DNA of 64,000 bases from an uncultured Acidimicrobiales bacterium (GTDB lineage: Bacteria > Actinomycetota > Acidimicrobiia > Acidimicrobiales > Bin134), in the NCBI GenBank assembly GCA_951813555.1, contig OX638344.1, positions 2,075,076 to 2,139,075 of the forward strand. The letters run 5' to 3'. The position numbers and the translations under genes are program-made. Every line of letters begins with the position of its first letter. Within the stretch, counting starts at the first letter, position 1. Below the pieces are notes generated by a model. It was given only the letters and a program-made list of their open reading frames with translations, did no database searches and had not been told where the DNA came from. Shown here in pieces: positions 1 through 8,741 of this stretch.

Positions 1-1
1 C

Positions 2-826
2 GGCGACGAGATTCTGGCGGTATTCGACCGGGCAGCCACCGGCGTGGCCGAGGCGGTAGCCCGGATAGACGGCTGGAAGATGACCGGTGACCGGGAGGGT
101 CAGTACAGCTTCGACGTTGCCGCCGACGAGGCGGCTCGGAAGGTGCTGGCCGAGGCCGGCTTCGCGGTGTTCAGCGAGGAATCGGGATCGCATGACCCCG
201 AGCGAGAACTGCTGGTGGTACTCGACCCGGTGGACGGCTCCTCGAACGCCGCTCGGGGTCTGCCGTGGTACTCCACCAGCATGTGCGCCGTGGACTCTGA
301 GGGGTTGCTGGCCGCACTGGTGCAGAACCTGGTGAACGGCAAGGCGTACCGAGCGATTAGGGGACGAGGGGCCACTGTCGACGGACGGCCACTTGCCCCG
401 ACATCCGAGGGATACCGCCGCCGGGGGTCAGGGCCAACGTCCCAGCGGTCCCTGGGCGCGGCCACCGTGGGGTTGACCTATCTGCCCCCCCGGCACCTTG
501 GCTGGGCGCAATACCGCGTCCTGGGCTCGATCGCCTTGGATCTGTGTGCGGTGGCCGAGGGCGTTCTCGATGCCTACATCGACTGCACTCCTGAGGGCCA
601 CGCCACTTGGGACTACCTGGGCGGCGCCTTGGTGTGCGCCGAGGCTGGAGTGGCGATGGGCGAGGCATGGGGGCGGCCCCTTCTGCCCGGCAATCTGTCC
701 GAGGCGCGCTCTCCGGTGGTTGCAGCCACCCAGGCGCTGCTCGGCGAGGTCCTGGCCCAGCGGAGCACCTTCGGCGCCCCTGCTCCAGAAGGCATTGGTG
801 CGGGAGGATCCGCGTCGCCGGTCTAA
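2..826 (+). CDS. Inositol monophosphatase family protein (5' end outside window)
   Basis: The frame is already open at base 2 and the first in-window start (GTG at 44) lies inside conserved sequence, so the true start is upstream of the window. The Mg-dependent, lithium-sensitive phosphatase fold is shown by the metal motif EESG, the signature DPVDGSSN (family D-P-x-D-G-[ST]) and the C-terminal WDYLGGALVCAEAG block. These supply the carboxylates that bind the catalytic metals. Family members hydrolyse inositol-1-phosphate, fructose-1,6-bisphosphate, histidinol phosphate or PAP; the sequence alone does not decide the substrate. It ends 15 bp before a tRNA gene on the same strand. Confidence 0.88.
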   Translation, partial: GDEILAVFDRAATGVAEAVARIDGWKMTGDREGQYSFDVAADEAARKVLAEAGFAVFSEESGSHDPERELLVVLDPVDGSSNAARGLPWYSTSMCAVDSEGLLAALVQNLVNGKAYRAIRGRGATVDGRPLAPTSEGYRRRGSGPTSQRSLGAATVGLTYLPPRHLGWAQYRVLGSIALDLCAVAEGVLDAYIDCTPEGHATWDYLGGALVCAEAGVAMGEAWGRPLLPGNLSEARSPVVAATQALLGEVLAQRSTFGAPAPEGIGAGGSASPV

Positions 827-841
827 TCTGGCCATCACACC

Positions 842-915
842 GGGCGCGTAGCTCAGATGGCAAGAGCGCTTCCCTTACAAGGAAGAGGCCGGGGGTTCGA
901 GTCCCTCCGCGCCCA
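842..915 (+). tRNA. tRNA-Val (anticodon TAC)
   Basis: A cloverleaf can be folded by hand. The acceptor stem GGGCGCG (842-848) pairs with CGCGCCC (908-914) and the discriminator is A915. The anticodon stem CTTCC/GGAAG (869-873/881-885) encloses the loop CTTACAA with TAC at 876-878. The T arm contains GGTTCGAGTCC. The CCA end is not exactly encoded (CCCC follows the discriminator), so it would be added by nucleotidyltransferase, as is usual in many Actinobacteria. Confidence 0.95.
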
Positions 916-943
916 CCCCACGCATGTGCTGGTTGGCTTTCGG

Positions 944-1363
944 TCAGACCCTCTTGGGGTCGGGGACGCCGGGGCGAGTGCCTTCCTTGTGCTCGACAAA
1001 CTCGATGAGATAGCCGTCGAAGTCCTTCACAAAGGCTACGATCACCGGCCAGCGGTCGAGGTCTTGGGGCTCCATCACCGACTCGCAGCCCGCATCGACG
1101 GCCCGCTGGTAGAGCCGCTTGCAGTCAGACGTATTGATGTAGATCTTCCACATGGCCGTGCCCATGTCGATGGGGTCCTCGTTGTCGAGGTGCTGGGCCA
1201 GCTGGAGGCGTGATCCGCCGTGGGGCGACTGGATGACGGCTTCATGCACGCCGGGGATCTCGGTGCGGTGCTGGAGCTCGAGCTCGCACACGTCCACCCA
1301 GAACCCCAGGGCCCGGTCCATGTCTTCGACGTTGATGCAATACTGCGCGAGGATCTGCGTCAT
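944..1363 (-). CDS. VOC (glyoxalase/dioxygenase fold) family protein
   Basis: This 139-residue protein has the paired beta-alpha-beta-beta-beta architecture of the vicinal oxygen chelate superfamily. It opens with a cofactor-binding strand (QYCINVEDMDRALGFW), and the second module ends in DFDGYLIEFVEH, where the Glu is the usual C-terminal metal ligand. Length is normal for a one-domain VOC protein. The start ATG follows a strong Shine-Dalgarno sequence (AGGAGG), unlike many neighbours. Reaction not assignable: lactoylglutathione lyase, methylmalonyl-CoA epimerase-like and ring-cleavage members all share this fold. It is divergent from the amidohydrolase at 1471. Confidence 0.8.
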   Translation of the reverse strand: MTQILAQYCINVEDMDRALGFWVDVCELELQHRTEIPGVHEAVIQSPHGGSRLQLAQHLDNEDPIDMGTAMWKIYINTSDCKRLYQRAVDAGCESVMEPQDLDRWPVIVAFVKDFDGYLIEFVEHKEGTRPGVPDPKRV

Positions 1364-1470
1364 GTGCCCTCCTTGAGCCTGCCATTGGCGAATCGTCGCC
1401 GGTGTGACAGTACAGTGTGATCAGCGCTCTAGCTGGTGCACTCAGCCGAAATTCGAGAGGGAGCCGACCA

Positions 1471-2760
1471 ATGCCCAACCCCGTCGCTGGCGTTGACCAG
1501 AGCAACGCCCCGTACATCATCGTCTCATCCGATACCCACGCCGGATTGTTCGTCGAGGACTACCGGGAGTATCTCGAGTCGTCGCTTCACCCCGAGTTCG
1601 ACGAGTGGCTGGTCACCCGCCACCAGCACCGGGCGATGGTCGAAGAGCTCAACGGGGAGTACGTCGAGCAGTGGGAGAGCGAGAACGAGATCGGGCTGAA
1701 GGGTGCCTACGATCCCGACATCCGCGACAAGACCCTCGACGCCGACGGAGTTGCCGGCGAGATCATCTTCGCCGACGGTGATGCGGTCACCGGAATGGAG
1801 TCGCCGCCGTTTGGGGCCGGGCTGTCGGCCGGACAGATCACGGACTCCCGGTTGGCGTGGGCTGGTGCCCGAGCCCACAACCGCTGGCTGGAGGAGTTCT
1901 GCGCCACCAATCCGCCGCGCCGCGCCGGCGTCGCCTTGGTGCCGATCACCCACGGCATCGACGAAGCGGTGAAGGAGATCGAGTCGCTGGCTGGCAAGCC
2001 CGGCGTGCGGGGCATCATGATCCCGACCAGGTGGCACGAGCACCCCTCCTACGGCCACGGGAGCTACGAGCCGGTGTGGGCCGCCTGCGCCGAGGCCGGC
2101 CTCGTAGTGCATACCCACTCGGGCGAGGCCGACACCCCTTCGTACAACGAGAACATGGCCCAGTACATGCTCGAGGTCGCGTTCTGGACCCATCGCCCTC
2201 TGTGGCAGCTCCTCTTCTCCGGGGCCTTCGACCGCCATCCCAACCTGCGCTACGCGCCGGTGGAATGCGGTTCGTGGTGGCTGGGCGACTTGCTGTTCAA
2301 GGCCGATGCCATGTTCGGGGGACGCAACTGGAAGGTCAAGAAGATGAGCTCGCGCACCAAGGATCTCATCCAGCGCCTGCCATCGGAGTACATCGGCACC
2401 AACGTGTTTATCGGCGCTTCCACTATGAGCAAGGTCGAGCTGCGGCGGCGCTATGTCAATGGTGTCGATGCCCTGATGTGGGGCACCGACTACCCCCACC
2501 CCGAGGGAAGTTGGCCCAACACCATTGAGCGCCTGGAGACCGACTTCCAGCAGATTCCGGTAGAGGAGACCCGCCTGTTGCTCGGTCTCAACGCAGTGCG
2601 ATGCTACGACCTGGATGTCGACGGACTGACCAAGATCGCCAGCCAGATCGGACCCACCCCCGAGCAGCTCAATCAAGACCTCGACCTGAGGACCGAACCC
2701 AACGCCATCCGCGAAGCCCGGTTCTGGTTCGACGACTACAACATCGAGTGGCCTGAGTAG
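1471..2760 (+). CDS. Amidohydrolase family protein (PF04909 type)
   Basis: A TIM-barrel metal-dependent hydrolase or decarboxylase of 429 residues. The N-terminal SSDTHAG corresponds to the metal-binding D/H strand, VVHTHSGEAD supplies the His after strand 5, and MWGTDYPHPEG carries the catalytic Asp. ATG 1471 is chosen because GAGAGGGAG precedes it; an in-frame upstream start at 1417 lacks a ribosome site. Family members include aminocarboxymuconate-semialdehyde decarboxylase and other ring-fission decarboxylases, so a role in aromatic or xenobiotic breakdown is possible but inferred. The window holds two further paralogues (19637 and 46938). Confidence 0.85.
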   Translation: MPNPVAGVDQSNAPYIIVSSDTHAGLFVEDYREYLESSLHPEFDEWLVTRHQHRAMVEELNGEYVEQWESENEIGLKGAYDPDIRDKTLDADGVAGEIIFADGDAVTGMESPPFGAGLSAGQITDSRLAWAGARAHNRWLEEFCATNPPRRAGVALVPITHGIDEAVKEIESLAGKPGVRGIMIPTRWHEHPSYGHGSYEPVWAACAEAGLVVHTHSGEADTPSYNENMAQYMLEVAFWTHRPLWQLLFSGAFDRHPNLRYAPVECGSWWLGDLLFKADAMFGGRNWKVKKMSSRTKDLIQRLPSEYIGTNVFIGASTMSKVELRRRYVNGVDALMWGTDYPHPEGSWPNTIERLETDFQQIPVEETRLLLGLNAVRCYDLDVDGLTKIASQIGPTPEQLNQDLDLRTEPNAIREARFWFDDYNIEWPE

Positions 2761-2779
2761 CTAGCAACTTACTGAAGAA

Positions 2780-3541
2780 GTGACCGTGGCGTTGGTGCGC
2801 CTCGATCCGGAGGGCGGCGGTCGAATTGCCTCTCTGGAGGTGGACGGGGTTGAGCTGCTGGCCCCGCGCCAAGGCGATGATCGGCTGAGGTGGGGGTGCT
2901 ATCCGATGGTGCCTTGGGCTGGGCGCGTCCGCGACGGCCAGTTCATATTCGACGGCGAGGTGCACAAACTGGAGTTGGATCTTCCTCCCCATGCCATTCA
3001 CGGAGTGGGATATAGGACGGCCTGGAACGAAGTTGAAACGGGAGTAGTTCGTTTGGATCTCGACGGGCTTTGGCCATTTGGCGGTTGGGTGGAGCAACGG
3101 GTCGAGGTGTCAGATCAGTCGCTTGCCGTGGCGATGTCTGTGCAGGCGACTCAGATGATGCCCGTCATGGCTGGGTGGCACCCTTGCTTTCAGCGTCGGC
3201 TTTCACGGGGCGATGAAGCCGAACTCGAGTTCTCCGCCGGCTACATGTGGTCGCGGGACGCTGTGGGGATTCCGACTGGGGAGCGGGTGCCGGTTCCACC
3301 GGGTCCGTGGGACGACTGCTTCGGCGACATTGCCGTGCCTCCGGTGGTGCGCTGGCCGGGGTTCGGGTCGATACGGCTGGAATCCAACATGACCTCGTGG
3401 GTGGTGTACGACCAGGAGCCAGATCTGTTGTGTGTAGAGCCCCAAAGCGATGCACCTGATGCTTTCAACCGCAACCCAGTGATCCTCGAGCCGGGGGAGA
3501 CCCTGGATGCATGGATGCGGATCTCTTGGGAACTCGAGTAG
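2780..3541 (+). CDS. Aldose 1-epimerase (galactose mutarotase-like)
   Basis: A beta-sandwich epimerase of 253 residues that interconverts the alpha and beta anomers of hexoses in the cytoplasm. Visible signatures are PMVPWAGRVRDGQF (substrate-binding Arg), HAIHGVGY (catalytic His region), GWHPCFQR (second His) and VEPQSDAPDAFN (catalytic Glu region). It is shorter than classical GalM (about 340 residues) and fits the compact actinobacterial branch. The GTG start at 2780 lies 19 bp after the amidohydrolase stop with only a weak GAAG ribosome site, so read-through transcription is likely. Confidence 0.85.
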   Translation: MTVALVRLDPEGGGRIASLEVDGVELLAPRQGDDRLRWGCYPMVPWAGRVRDGQFIFDGEVHKLELDLPPHAIHGVGYRTAWNEVETGVVRLDLDGLWPFGGWVEQRVEVSDQSLAVAMSVQATQMMPVMAGWHPCFQRRLSRGDEAELEFSAGYMWSRDAVGIPTGERVPVPPGPWDDCFGDIAVPPVVRWPGFGSIRLESNMTSWVVYDQEPDLLCVEPQSDAPDAFNRNPVILEPGETLDAWMRISWELE

Positions 3542-3589
3542 TGAGCGGCTCCGATATGCCCGCGCAACGGCACCGTTAGATTGGCTCGT

Positions 3590-4444
3590 ATGAGCGACGG
3601 CTACATCTTGTACAGCACTTCTGGGGCTACGGCGACGATCACCCTGAATCGTCCTGACCATCTCAACGCCATTGTCAAACCGATGTGGACTCAACTCGAC
3701 CATTTTGTTGCCGAGGCGAACCGAGACCCTGAGGTGAAGGTAATCGTGCTGCGGGGTGCTGGGCGGGCGTTTTGCGCCGGGTTCGATTTCGGTTCCGACA
3801 GCGATCTCGCCGCGGTACGGCGCGAAGGCCGGACTTGGGATCCGGGACGTGATGCCATCGGAGTCACCAATCGATGGGATGCGCCGGTTCCAAACTTCAT
3901 GGGCCTCTGGTCGAGCCCGAAGCCGACCATTGCCCAGGTACACGGATGGTGTGTGGGGGGCGGATCGGACATGGCCCTCTCGGCCGATCTCGTCATCGCC
4001 GCTGAGGACGCCCAAATCGGAACGCCCTATTCCCGGATGTGGGGCTGCTACCTGACCGCGATGTGGGTGTACCGGCTCGGATTGGCCAAGGCCAAGGAGT
4101 ACGCCCTGACCGGCAAGCCTCTCTCTGGAGCCGAAGCCGCCCGGGTGGAGCTCATCAACCAAGCGGTCCCGGCCGACCAGCTCGATGCCGAGGTCGAAAA
4201 GCTGGCCGAACAGTTGTCGAGCATCCCGTCAACCCAGTTGGCCGCCATGAAGCTGGTCGTCAATCAAGCGTATGAGGGGATGGGGCTGCGCAATTCCCAA
4301 GTGCTTGGATCGCTTCTCGATGGGGCAATGCGCAACACGCCCGAAGCACTGGCCTTCATCGACACGGCCATGACCGAGGGTGTCCCCGCCGCAGTTGCCC
4401 AACGCGACGGCCCCTTCGGCGATTACAGCCAACGCAAAGCCTGA
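3590..4444 (+). CDS. Enoyl-CoA hydratase/isomerase (crotonase) family
   Basis: A 284-residue crotonase-fold protein acting on acyl-CoA thioesters. The oxyanion-hole segments are RAFCAGFDF and GWCVGGGSDMA. The usual catalytic Glu positions are not obvious (the segment reads RMWGCYLTAMW), so the reaction could be isomerisation, hydrolysis or hydration. ATG 3590 is preferred over the upstream TTG 3581. TAGATT lies 7 nt before the ATG, which fits a leaderless transcript. A second crotonase occurs at 31980. Confidence 0.85.
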   Translation: MSDGYILYSTSGATATITLNRPDHLNAIVKPMWTQLDHFVAEANRDPEVKVIVLRGAGRAFCAGFDFGSDSDLAAVRREGRTWDPGRDAIGVTNRWDAPVPNFMGLWSSPKPTIAQVHGWCVGGGSDMALSADLVIAAEDAQIGTPYSRMWGCYLTAMWVYRLGLAKAKEYALTGKPLSGAEAARVELINQAVPADQLDAEVEKLAEQLSSIPSTQLAAMKLVVNQAYEGMGLRNSQVLGSLLDGAMRNTPEALAFIDTAMTEGVPAAVAQRDGPFGDYSQRKA

Positions 4445-4457
4445 CCGGAGGCGGGCC

Positions 4458-4976
4458 TTAGGGATCAGCGCTTGTGCTGACGTCAAGAATGCTTTGGTAA
4501 GCGTCCACGGCTTCTTGATTGAAGGCAACAAGCCGGACTTCGTTCACCTGGGTAGGAGTGGTGCGGAGAGTCTCCACTGCGATGGCGGCCGCAGCTTCGA
4601 TGGGATAGCCGAAAACCCCGGTGGAAATTGCCGGGAAGGCGACCGTTTCCGCCCCAACCTCATCGGCCCGGGCCAGCGACTCCCGATAACAAGAAGCCAA
4701 CAACTCCGGCTCGTTGTGGCCACCGCCATGCCACACCGGTCCGACGGTGTGTATGACCCAACGGGCCGTGAGGTTGAACCCCGGCGTGATCTTGGCCTGC
4801 CCGGTCTCGCACCCATCCAAAGTGCGGCAGTACTCGACGAGCTCAGGCCCCGCCGCCCGATGAATGGCTCCATCCACCCCGCCACCCCCCAACAGCGTGT
4901 GATTGGCCGCATTCACAATCGCATCGACATCTTCGGCAGTGATGTCGCCAAGCACGAGAGCAAAGCGTTGAGTCAC
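4458..4976 (-). CDS. Macrodomain ADP-ribose hydrolase (YmdB/MacroD-like)
   Basis: A stand-alone macrodomain of 172 residues. The ADP-ribose pocket is visible: GDIT near residue 10, [20 protein letters not shown] (about 20-39) and the phosphate-binding loop [12 protein letters not shown]. Proteins with this signature remove O-acetyl-ADP-ribose or mono-ADP-ribose from proteins or nucleic acids, linking it to sirtuin or ADP-ribosyltransferase turnover. GTG start with AGGAACAGC as ribosome site. It is convergent with the crotonase, 13 bp away. Confidence 0.9.
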   Translation of the reverse strand: MTQRFALVLGDITAEDVDAIVNAANHTLLGGGGVDGAIHRAAGPELVEYCRTLDGCETGQAKITPGFNLTARWVIHTVGPVWHGGGHNEPELLASCYRESLARADEVGAETVAFPAISTGVFGYPIEAAAAIAVETLRTTPTQVNEVRLVAFNQEAVDAYQSILDVSTSADP

Positions 4977-5043
4977 ACGCTGTTCCTGACGCAGTGAAGG
5001 GCATTCACCCGGAGGATGATAATGGCTGTAAGTTGAGGTTCTT

Positions 5044-6219
5044 ATGGTGGGGGAGAGGCACTATTACATCGAGGCGTTTGACACGGTTGAGTTCAGTTCT
5101 TATCGGCAGCATCTGTCGCCGTTTGCTGATCGGTATACCACTGAGTCAACGATCTTCGGCCTGTACTGCGGTCGCCTGTATCCGCTGAAGGCGTCCCACG
5201 ACGAGGACCCGATTCCCAACTATTGGAAATTGCGCAATGGCGTTCTGTTGTACGACGTTCCGGAGCAGCCGGTCGAGATTGCCGGTCCTGATGCCGTCCG
5301 AGTGCTGGAGAAGGTTCTTGTCTGCCAAGCGGAGACGCTGGGTGTAGGACGATGCCGTTACGGCCTCGCCTGCTATGAGGACGGCGCAATTGTTATGGAT
5401 GGCGTGGTCATGCGGCTAGAGGCGGACCGCTACTGGTACGTCAAGGCCAATGGCGAGTTCATCAGCTGGCTCAAGGCCGCCGCCATCGGGCTTGATGCCG
5501 AGGTCTCAGATCCAGGGTCTCAGGTGCTCCAGATCCAGGGTCCTAAGTCTTTGAATGTGCTGAACGCCGCGATTGGCGGAGGACTCTCGGCTGACTTTCG
5601 GTACTTCCGAGCCGGGTTCTTCGACTTGGGCGGTCAGACACTGTGGGTTTCTCGCACCGGATGGACGGGGGAAGTGGGAATCGAGATCTACAGCAACAGT
5701 GGTCCGGAGCCCACCGACCACGATGCCCTCTGGGATCATTTGTTCGCCAGCGGCGAGCAGTTCGGCATGGAGTTCAGCACGTCGTCATCCATGGGGATTC
5801 GCCGTATCGAGGCTGGCATTTTGGACAACGGCAGCGATATCGAACCCGATCTGACGCCCTTCAGCGCTGGCCTCGGGCACTTTGTCAACTTCGACAAGGG
5901 AGAATTCATCGGCCGAGCCGCGTTGGAGACCGCTGACCGCAGCCAACTCTTGCTTGGGCTGGCCTGCCCGACCGCGACGCCAGAAACCTTCATGACCGTG
6001 CACTTTGAGAATGCTCCGGCAGGGCATATAACCATCGGCACATGGTCGCCCACCCGGGATGAGGGAGTCGGCTACGTGCGCTTCGATCGGCCGTTGCCCG
6101 GGGACGAGTGGGTGGGCAAAACGGTCCAGTTGCAGGACCATGAAGGCGAGTTGCACGAGGCCACCGTGGAGTTGCTGCCCTTCATAGACAAGGAAAAGCG
6201 GCTTCCTCGGGCATCGTAG
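5044..6219 (+). CDS. GcvT-family folate-dependent aminomethyltransferase/demethylase
   Basis: A 391-residue protein with the T-protein fold. The N-terminal block [20 protein letters not shown] matches the tetrahydrofolate-domain entry, [12 protein letters not shown] is the middle element, and [14 protein letters not shown] is the diagnostic motif before the C-terminal barrel. The overall layout resembles the DMSP demethylase (DmdA) and O-demethylase branch as much as true GcvT, and no glycine cleavage genes lie nearby. I infer a tetrahydrofolate-dependent demethylase of unknown substrate. A second, degraded GcvT-like fragment sits at 19076-19390. Confidence 0.75.
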   Translation: MVGERHYYIEAFDTVEFSSYRQHLSPFADRYTTESTIFGLYCGRLYPLKASHDEDPIPNYWKLRNGVLLYDVPEQPVEIAGPDAVRVLEKVLVCQAETLGVGRCRYGLACYEDGAIVMDGVVMRLEADRYWYVKANGEFISWLKAAAIGLDAEVSDPGSQVLQIQGPKSLNVLNAAIGGGLSADFRYFRAGFFDLGGQTLWVSRTGWTGEVGIEIYSNSGPEPTDHDALWDHLFASGEQFGMEFSTSSSMGIRRIEAGILDNGSDIEPDLTPFSAGLGHFVNFDKGEFIGRAALETADRSQLLLGLACPTATPETFMTVHFENAPAGHITIGTWSPTRDEGVGYVRFDRPLPGDEWVGKTVQLQDHEGELHEATVELLPFIDKEKRLPRAS

Positions 6220-6330
6220 ACAGGATGAGCGGCGGGATGCACCGTTGGGCTAGGAATCGGTCTTCTTCTGCTTGGAACCGCTCTATGGAGATGCTGGTCG
6301 AGATCGTGGAGCCGGACATGGCCTAGTTGC

Positions 6331-8709
6331 TCAGGCCACTTCGACGGACGTGGCCACGATTGTCCTGCGGTCGTAGCGGGCAACTTCGCCGGCAAGCTCT
6401 ACCTGGGCCTCGCGCATGTCAGGGTCGAATGATGAGGCTCCGACCCGGAAGGTGAAGAGGCCCGGTTCGGTGATGAGCTCCATATCCAGCCCATGGAACG
6501 CCAAACGGCTGGGATGGAGGGTGAAGGTGACGGTGCGGGTCTGGCCCGCGGGGATAGACACCCGGGCGAATCCGATCAGCTCGCGGATGGGCCGGGCCAC
6601 ACACGCAACCTCATCAGTGACATAGAGCTGAACCACCTCGTCTCCATCGCGCTGACCGGAATTGGTAATCGGCACCGAAATATCGGTTGCCGAGGTGGTC
6701 GACCCTGCGACCACCGATATTTCGCCGTATTCGAAGGTGGTGTAGGACAGTCCGTAGCCGAACCAGTACCGCGCTTGGGTGCTGCGGTCGACGTAGTCCC
6801 CATAGAATTCCGATCGATCCCCCCGCCGTCGCATGTCATGGTGCAGCGGTACCTGCCCGACGTGTCTGGGCATCGTGACGGGGAGGCGGCCGGCCGGGTT
6901 GACCGCGCCGACCAACACGTCGGCTATGGCACTGCCGCCCTCCTCTCCGGGCAGGATCGACCACAGCAACGCGTCAGCGGCTTCCGACTCCTCTTCGAGG
7001 GTGTGAACCCGCCCGCTGATCACCACGACGATGGTCGGAGTCTCGGTGCCTGCCACTTCGGCGACTAGCTGCGACTGCACTCCCGGCAGTCCAAGATCGG
7101 TGGCGTCGCGCGCTTCGCCCACGGTGGAATCCGCCACCAAACCCGATCGGGCCCCCACGCACACCACGGCAACGTCGGCTGCCGCCGCGGCCTCGACCGC
7201 CGCGGCGATTCCTGAAATGTCGTTGCCCGCGTCGGTGCATCCGGGGACGTGGACGATCTCCGCGTGGGGCAGGGCATCTCGAAGGCCGCCAACTGGTGTC
7301 ACATGGGGAGTGAAGTGCGGGCCAGGCGAAAACCGGCCCCCCGCCTCGGGAAGCTGATCGGCGTCCATGTTGGCTCCGATACCCCCCAACGCTTCGGTCA
7401 CGGCCTCGGTGCGCCCCTGGTAGATGATCTCCAGATGAGCCGGATAGTGATAGTCGCCTTGAAGCAGCCGCAGATCATCGGCGTGGGGGCCGATCACCGC
7501 CAGTCGGGAGATCGAGGAATCAAGGGGCAGAACCCCCTCGTTCTTCAGCAAGATCACTCCCTCGGCCGCGGCTCGTCGGGCAAGAGCCCGCTGCTCAGGC
7601 GTATCGAAGACCGCGAGAGCAGCATCGGCGTCCACATAGGGGCTCTCGAAGAGTCCGAGCTGGAATTTCTGGGCCAGCACCCGGGCACAGGATTCGTCGA
7701 TGAGCGTCTCGTCGATGCGGCCTTCACGCACCGCTTCTGGGAGGTGCTTGTAGCAGTCGAGAGCCGGCAGTTCGATGTCCAGTCCGGCAGAAAGGGCTTG
7801 AATCGCAGACTCAGCCGCGTCGGGGGCCGTCATGTGGTTGAAATGCAGCTGAAGGACGGCGAAATAGTCGGCCACCACCGTCCCTTCGAAGCCCAGTTCC
7901 CCGCGCAGAAGATCGGTAAGCAGCCTTCTGCTGGCGGCGACCGGTTCTCCGTCGATCGACGAATAGCTGTTCATGATCGAGGCCAGGCCGGCTTCGCGAA
8001 TGGCCGCGGCGAACGGCTCGGCATACACCTCGCGAAGTTCCCGCTCGCCGATGTGCACCGGGGCTTGATTTCGGCCTCCCAAGGAGTAGCCGTAGCCGAG
8101 GAAGTGCTTTCCCGTGCAGACCACGCCGTTGGCCAGATTGTCGGTCTGAAGCCCCCGCACGTAGGCGGTTCCCATCCGGGCACAGAGTTCGGGAGACTCC
8201 CCATAGGTCTCTTCGACCCGACCCCATCGTGGGTCGCGGGCCACATCCAGCACCGGCGACAGGTTGTGGCGGGCGCCGACTGCGGTCATCTGGGTGCGAA
8301 TCACCTCAGCAACCTCTGCTATCAACTCGACATTCCAGGTGGCGGCCAGCCCCAGCCCCTGGGGGAACGTGGTGGCGCCGCGGTGCAGGAACCCGCCGAC
8401 CCCCTCTTCGTGGATGACCATGGGGATTCCCAGCCGGGTGCGCTCCACCAGAATCTGCTGGATCGAGTTGCCCAACAGGGCCGACTCGTTGGCCAACAGT
8501 CCGGTGCTGGCGCCGATGCGGGTGACCTGTCCGATGCCGTTGGCCAGGATTTCCGCGGCATGGTCGGCGTCGAACACCTCATCTCTCACCACCGCGGTGA
8601 GCCAGACTGCGCCAAGCTGGGCGATCTTTTCCTCAAGCGTCATGCGGCCCAAAAGATCAGCCACGCGGTCGCCTATTGCGGCGTGCGGGTCGCGGTATAC
8701 CTCGGTCAT
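6331..8709 (-). CDS. Glycoside hydrolase family 3 (beta-glucosidase/beta-xylosidase)
   Basis: A 792-residue GH3 enzyme in the classical order. A (beta/alpha)8 domain runs to about residue 340, with substrate-binding HE near 100 and KHF at 201-203, and the likely nucleophile Asp281 in GTVVADYFAV. The GH3 C-terminal alpha/beta sandwich follows (about 380-640). The last part is an Fn3-like domain, entered by WFGYGLSYTTFEY and ending near LEMELITEPG-like sequence. No signal peptide is visible, so it is probably cytoplasmic and acts on imported oligosaccharides. ATG 8709 is chosen because GAGGAGG lies 5 nt upstream; two in-frame ATGs further up lack this. Confidence 0.9.
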   Translation of the reverse strand: MTEVYRDPHAAIGDRVADLLGRMTLEEKIAQLGAVWLTAVVRDEVFDADHAAEILANGIGQVTRIGASTGLLANESALLGNSIQQILVERTRLGIPMVIHEEGVGGFLHRGATTFPQGLGLAATWNVELIAEVAEVIRTQMTAVGARHNLSPVLDVARDPRWGRVEETYGESPELCARMGTAYVRGLQTDNLANGVVCTGKHFLGYGYSLGGRNQAPVHIGERELREVYAEPFAAAIREAGLASIMNSYSSIDGEPVAASRRLLTDLLRGELGFEGTVVADYFAVLQLHFNHMTAPDAAESAIQALSAGLDIELPALDCYKHLPEAVREGRIDETLIDESCARVLAQKFQLGLFESPYVDADAALAVFDTPEQRALARRAAAEGVILLKNEGVLPLDSSISRLAVIGPHADDLRLLQGDYHYPAHLEIIYQGRTEAVTEALGGIGANMDADQLPEAGGRFSPGPHFTPHVTPVGGLRDALPHAEIVHVPGCTDAGNDISGIAAAVEAAAAADVAVVCVGARSGLVADSTVGEARDATDLGLPGVQSQLVAEVAGTETPTIVVVISGRVHTLEEESEAADALLWSILPGEEGGSAIADVLVGAVNPAGRLPVTMPRHVGQVPLHHDMRRRGDRSEFYGDYVDRSTQARYWFGYGLSYTTFEYGEISVVAGSTTSATDISVPITNSGQRDGDEVVQLYVTDEVACVARPIRELIGFARVSIPAGQTRTVTFTLHPSRLAFHGLDMELITEPGLFTFRVGASSFDPDMREAQVELAGEVARYDRRTIVATSVEVA

Positions 8710-8741
8710 TTCTGCCTCCTCATGCATAGGTCTAGGCGAGT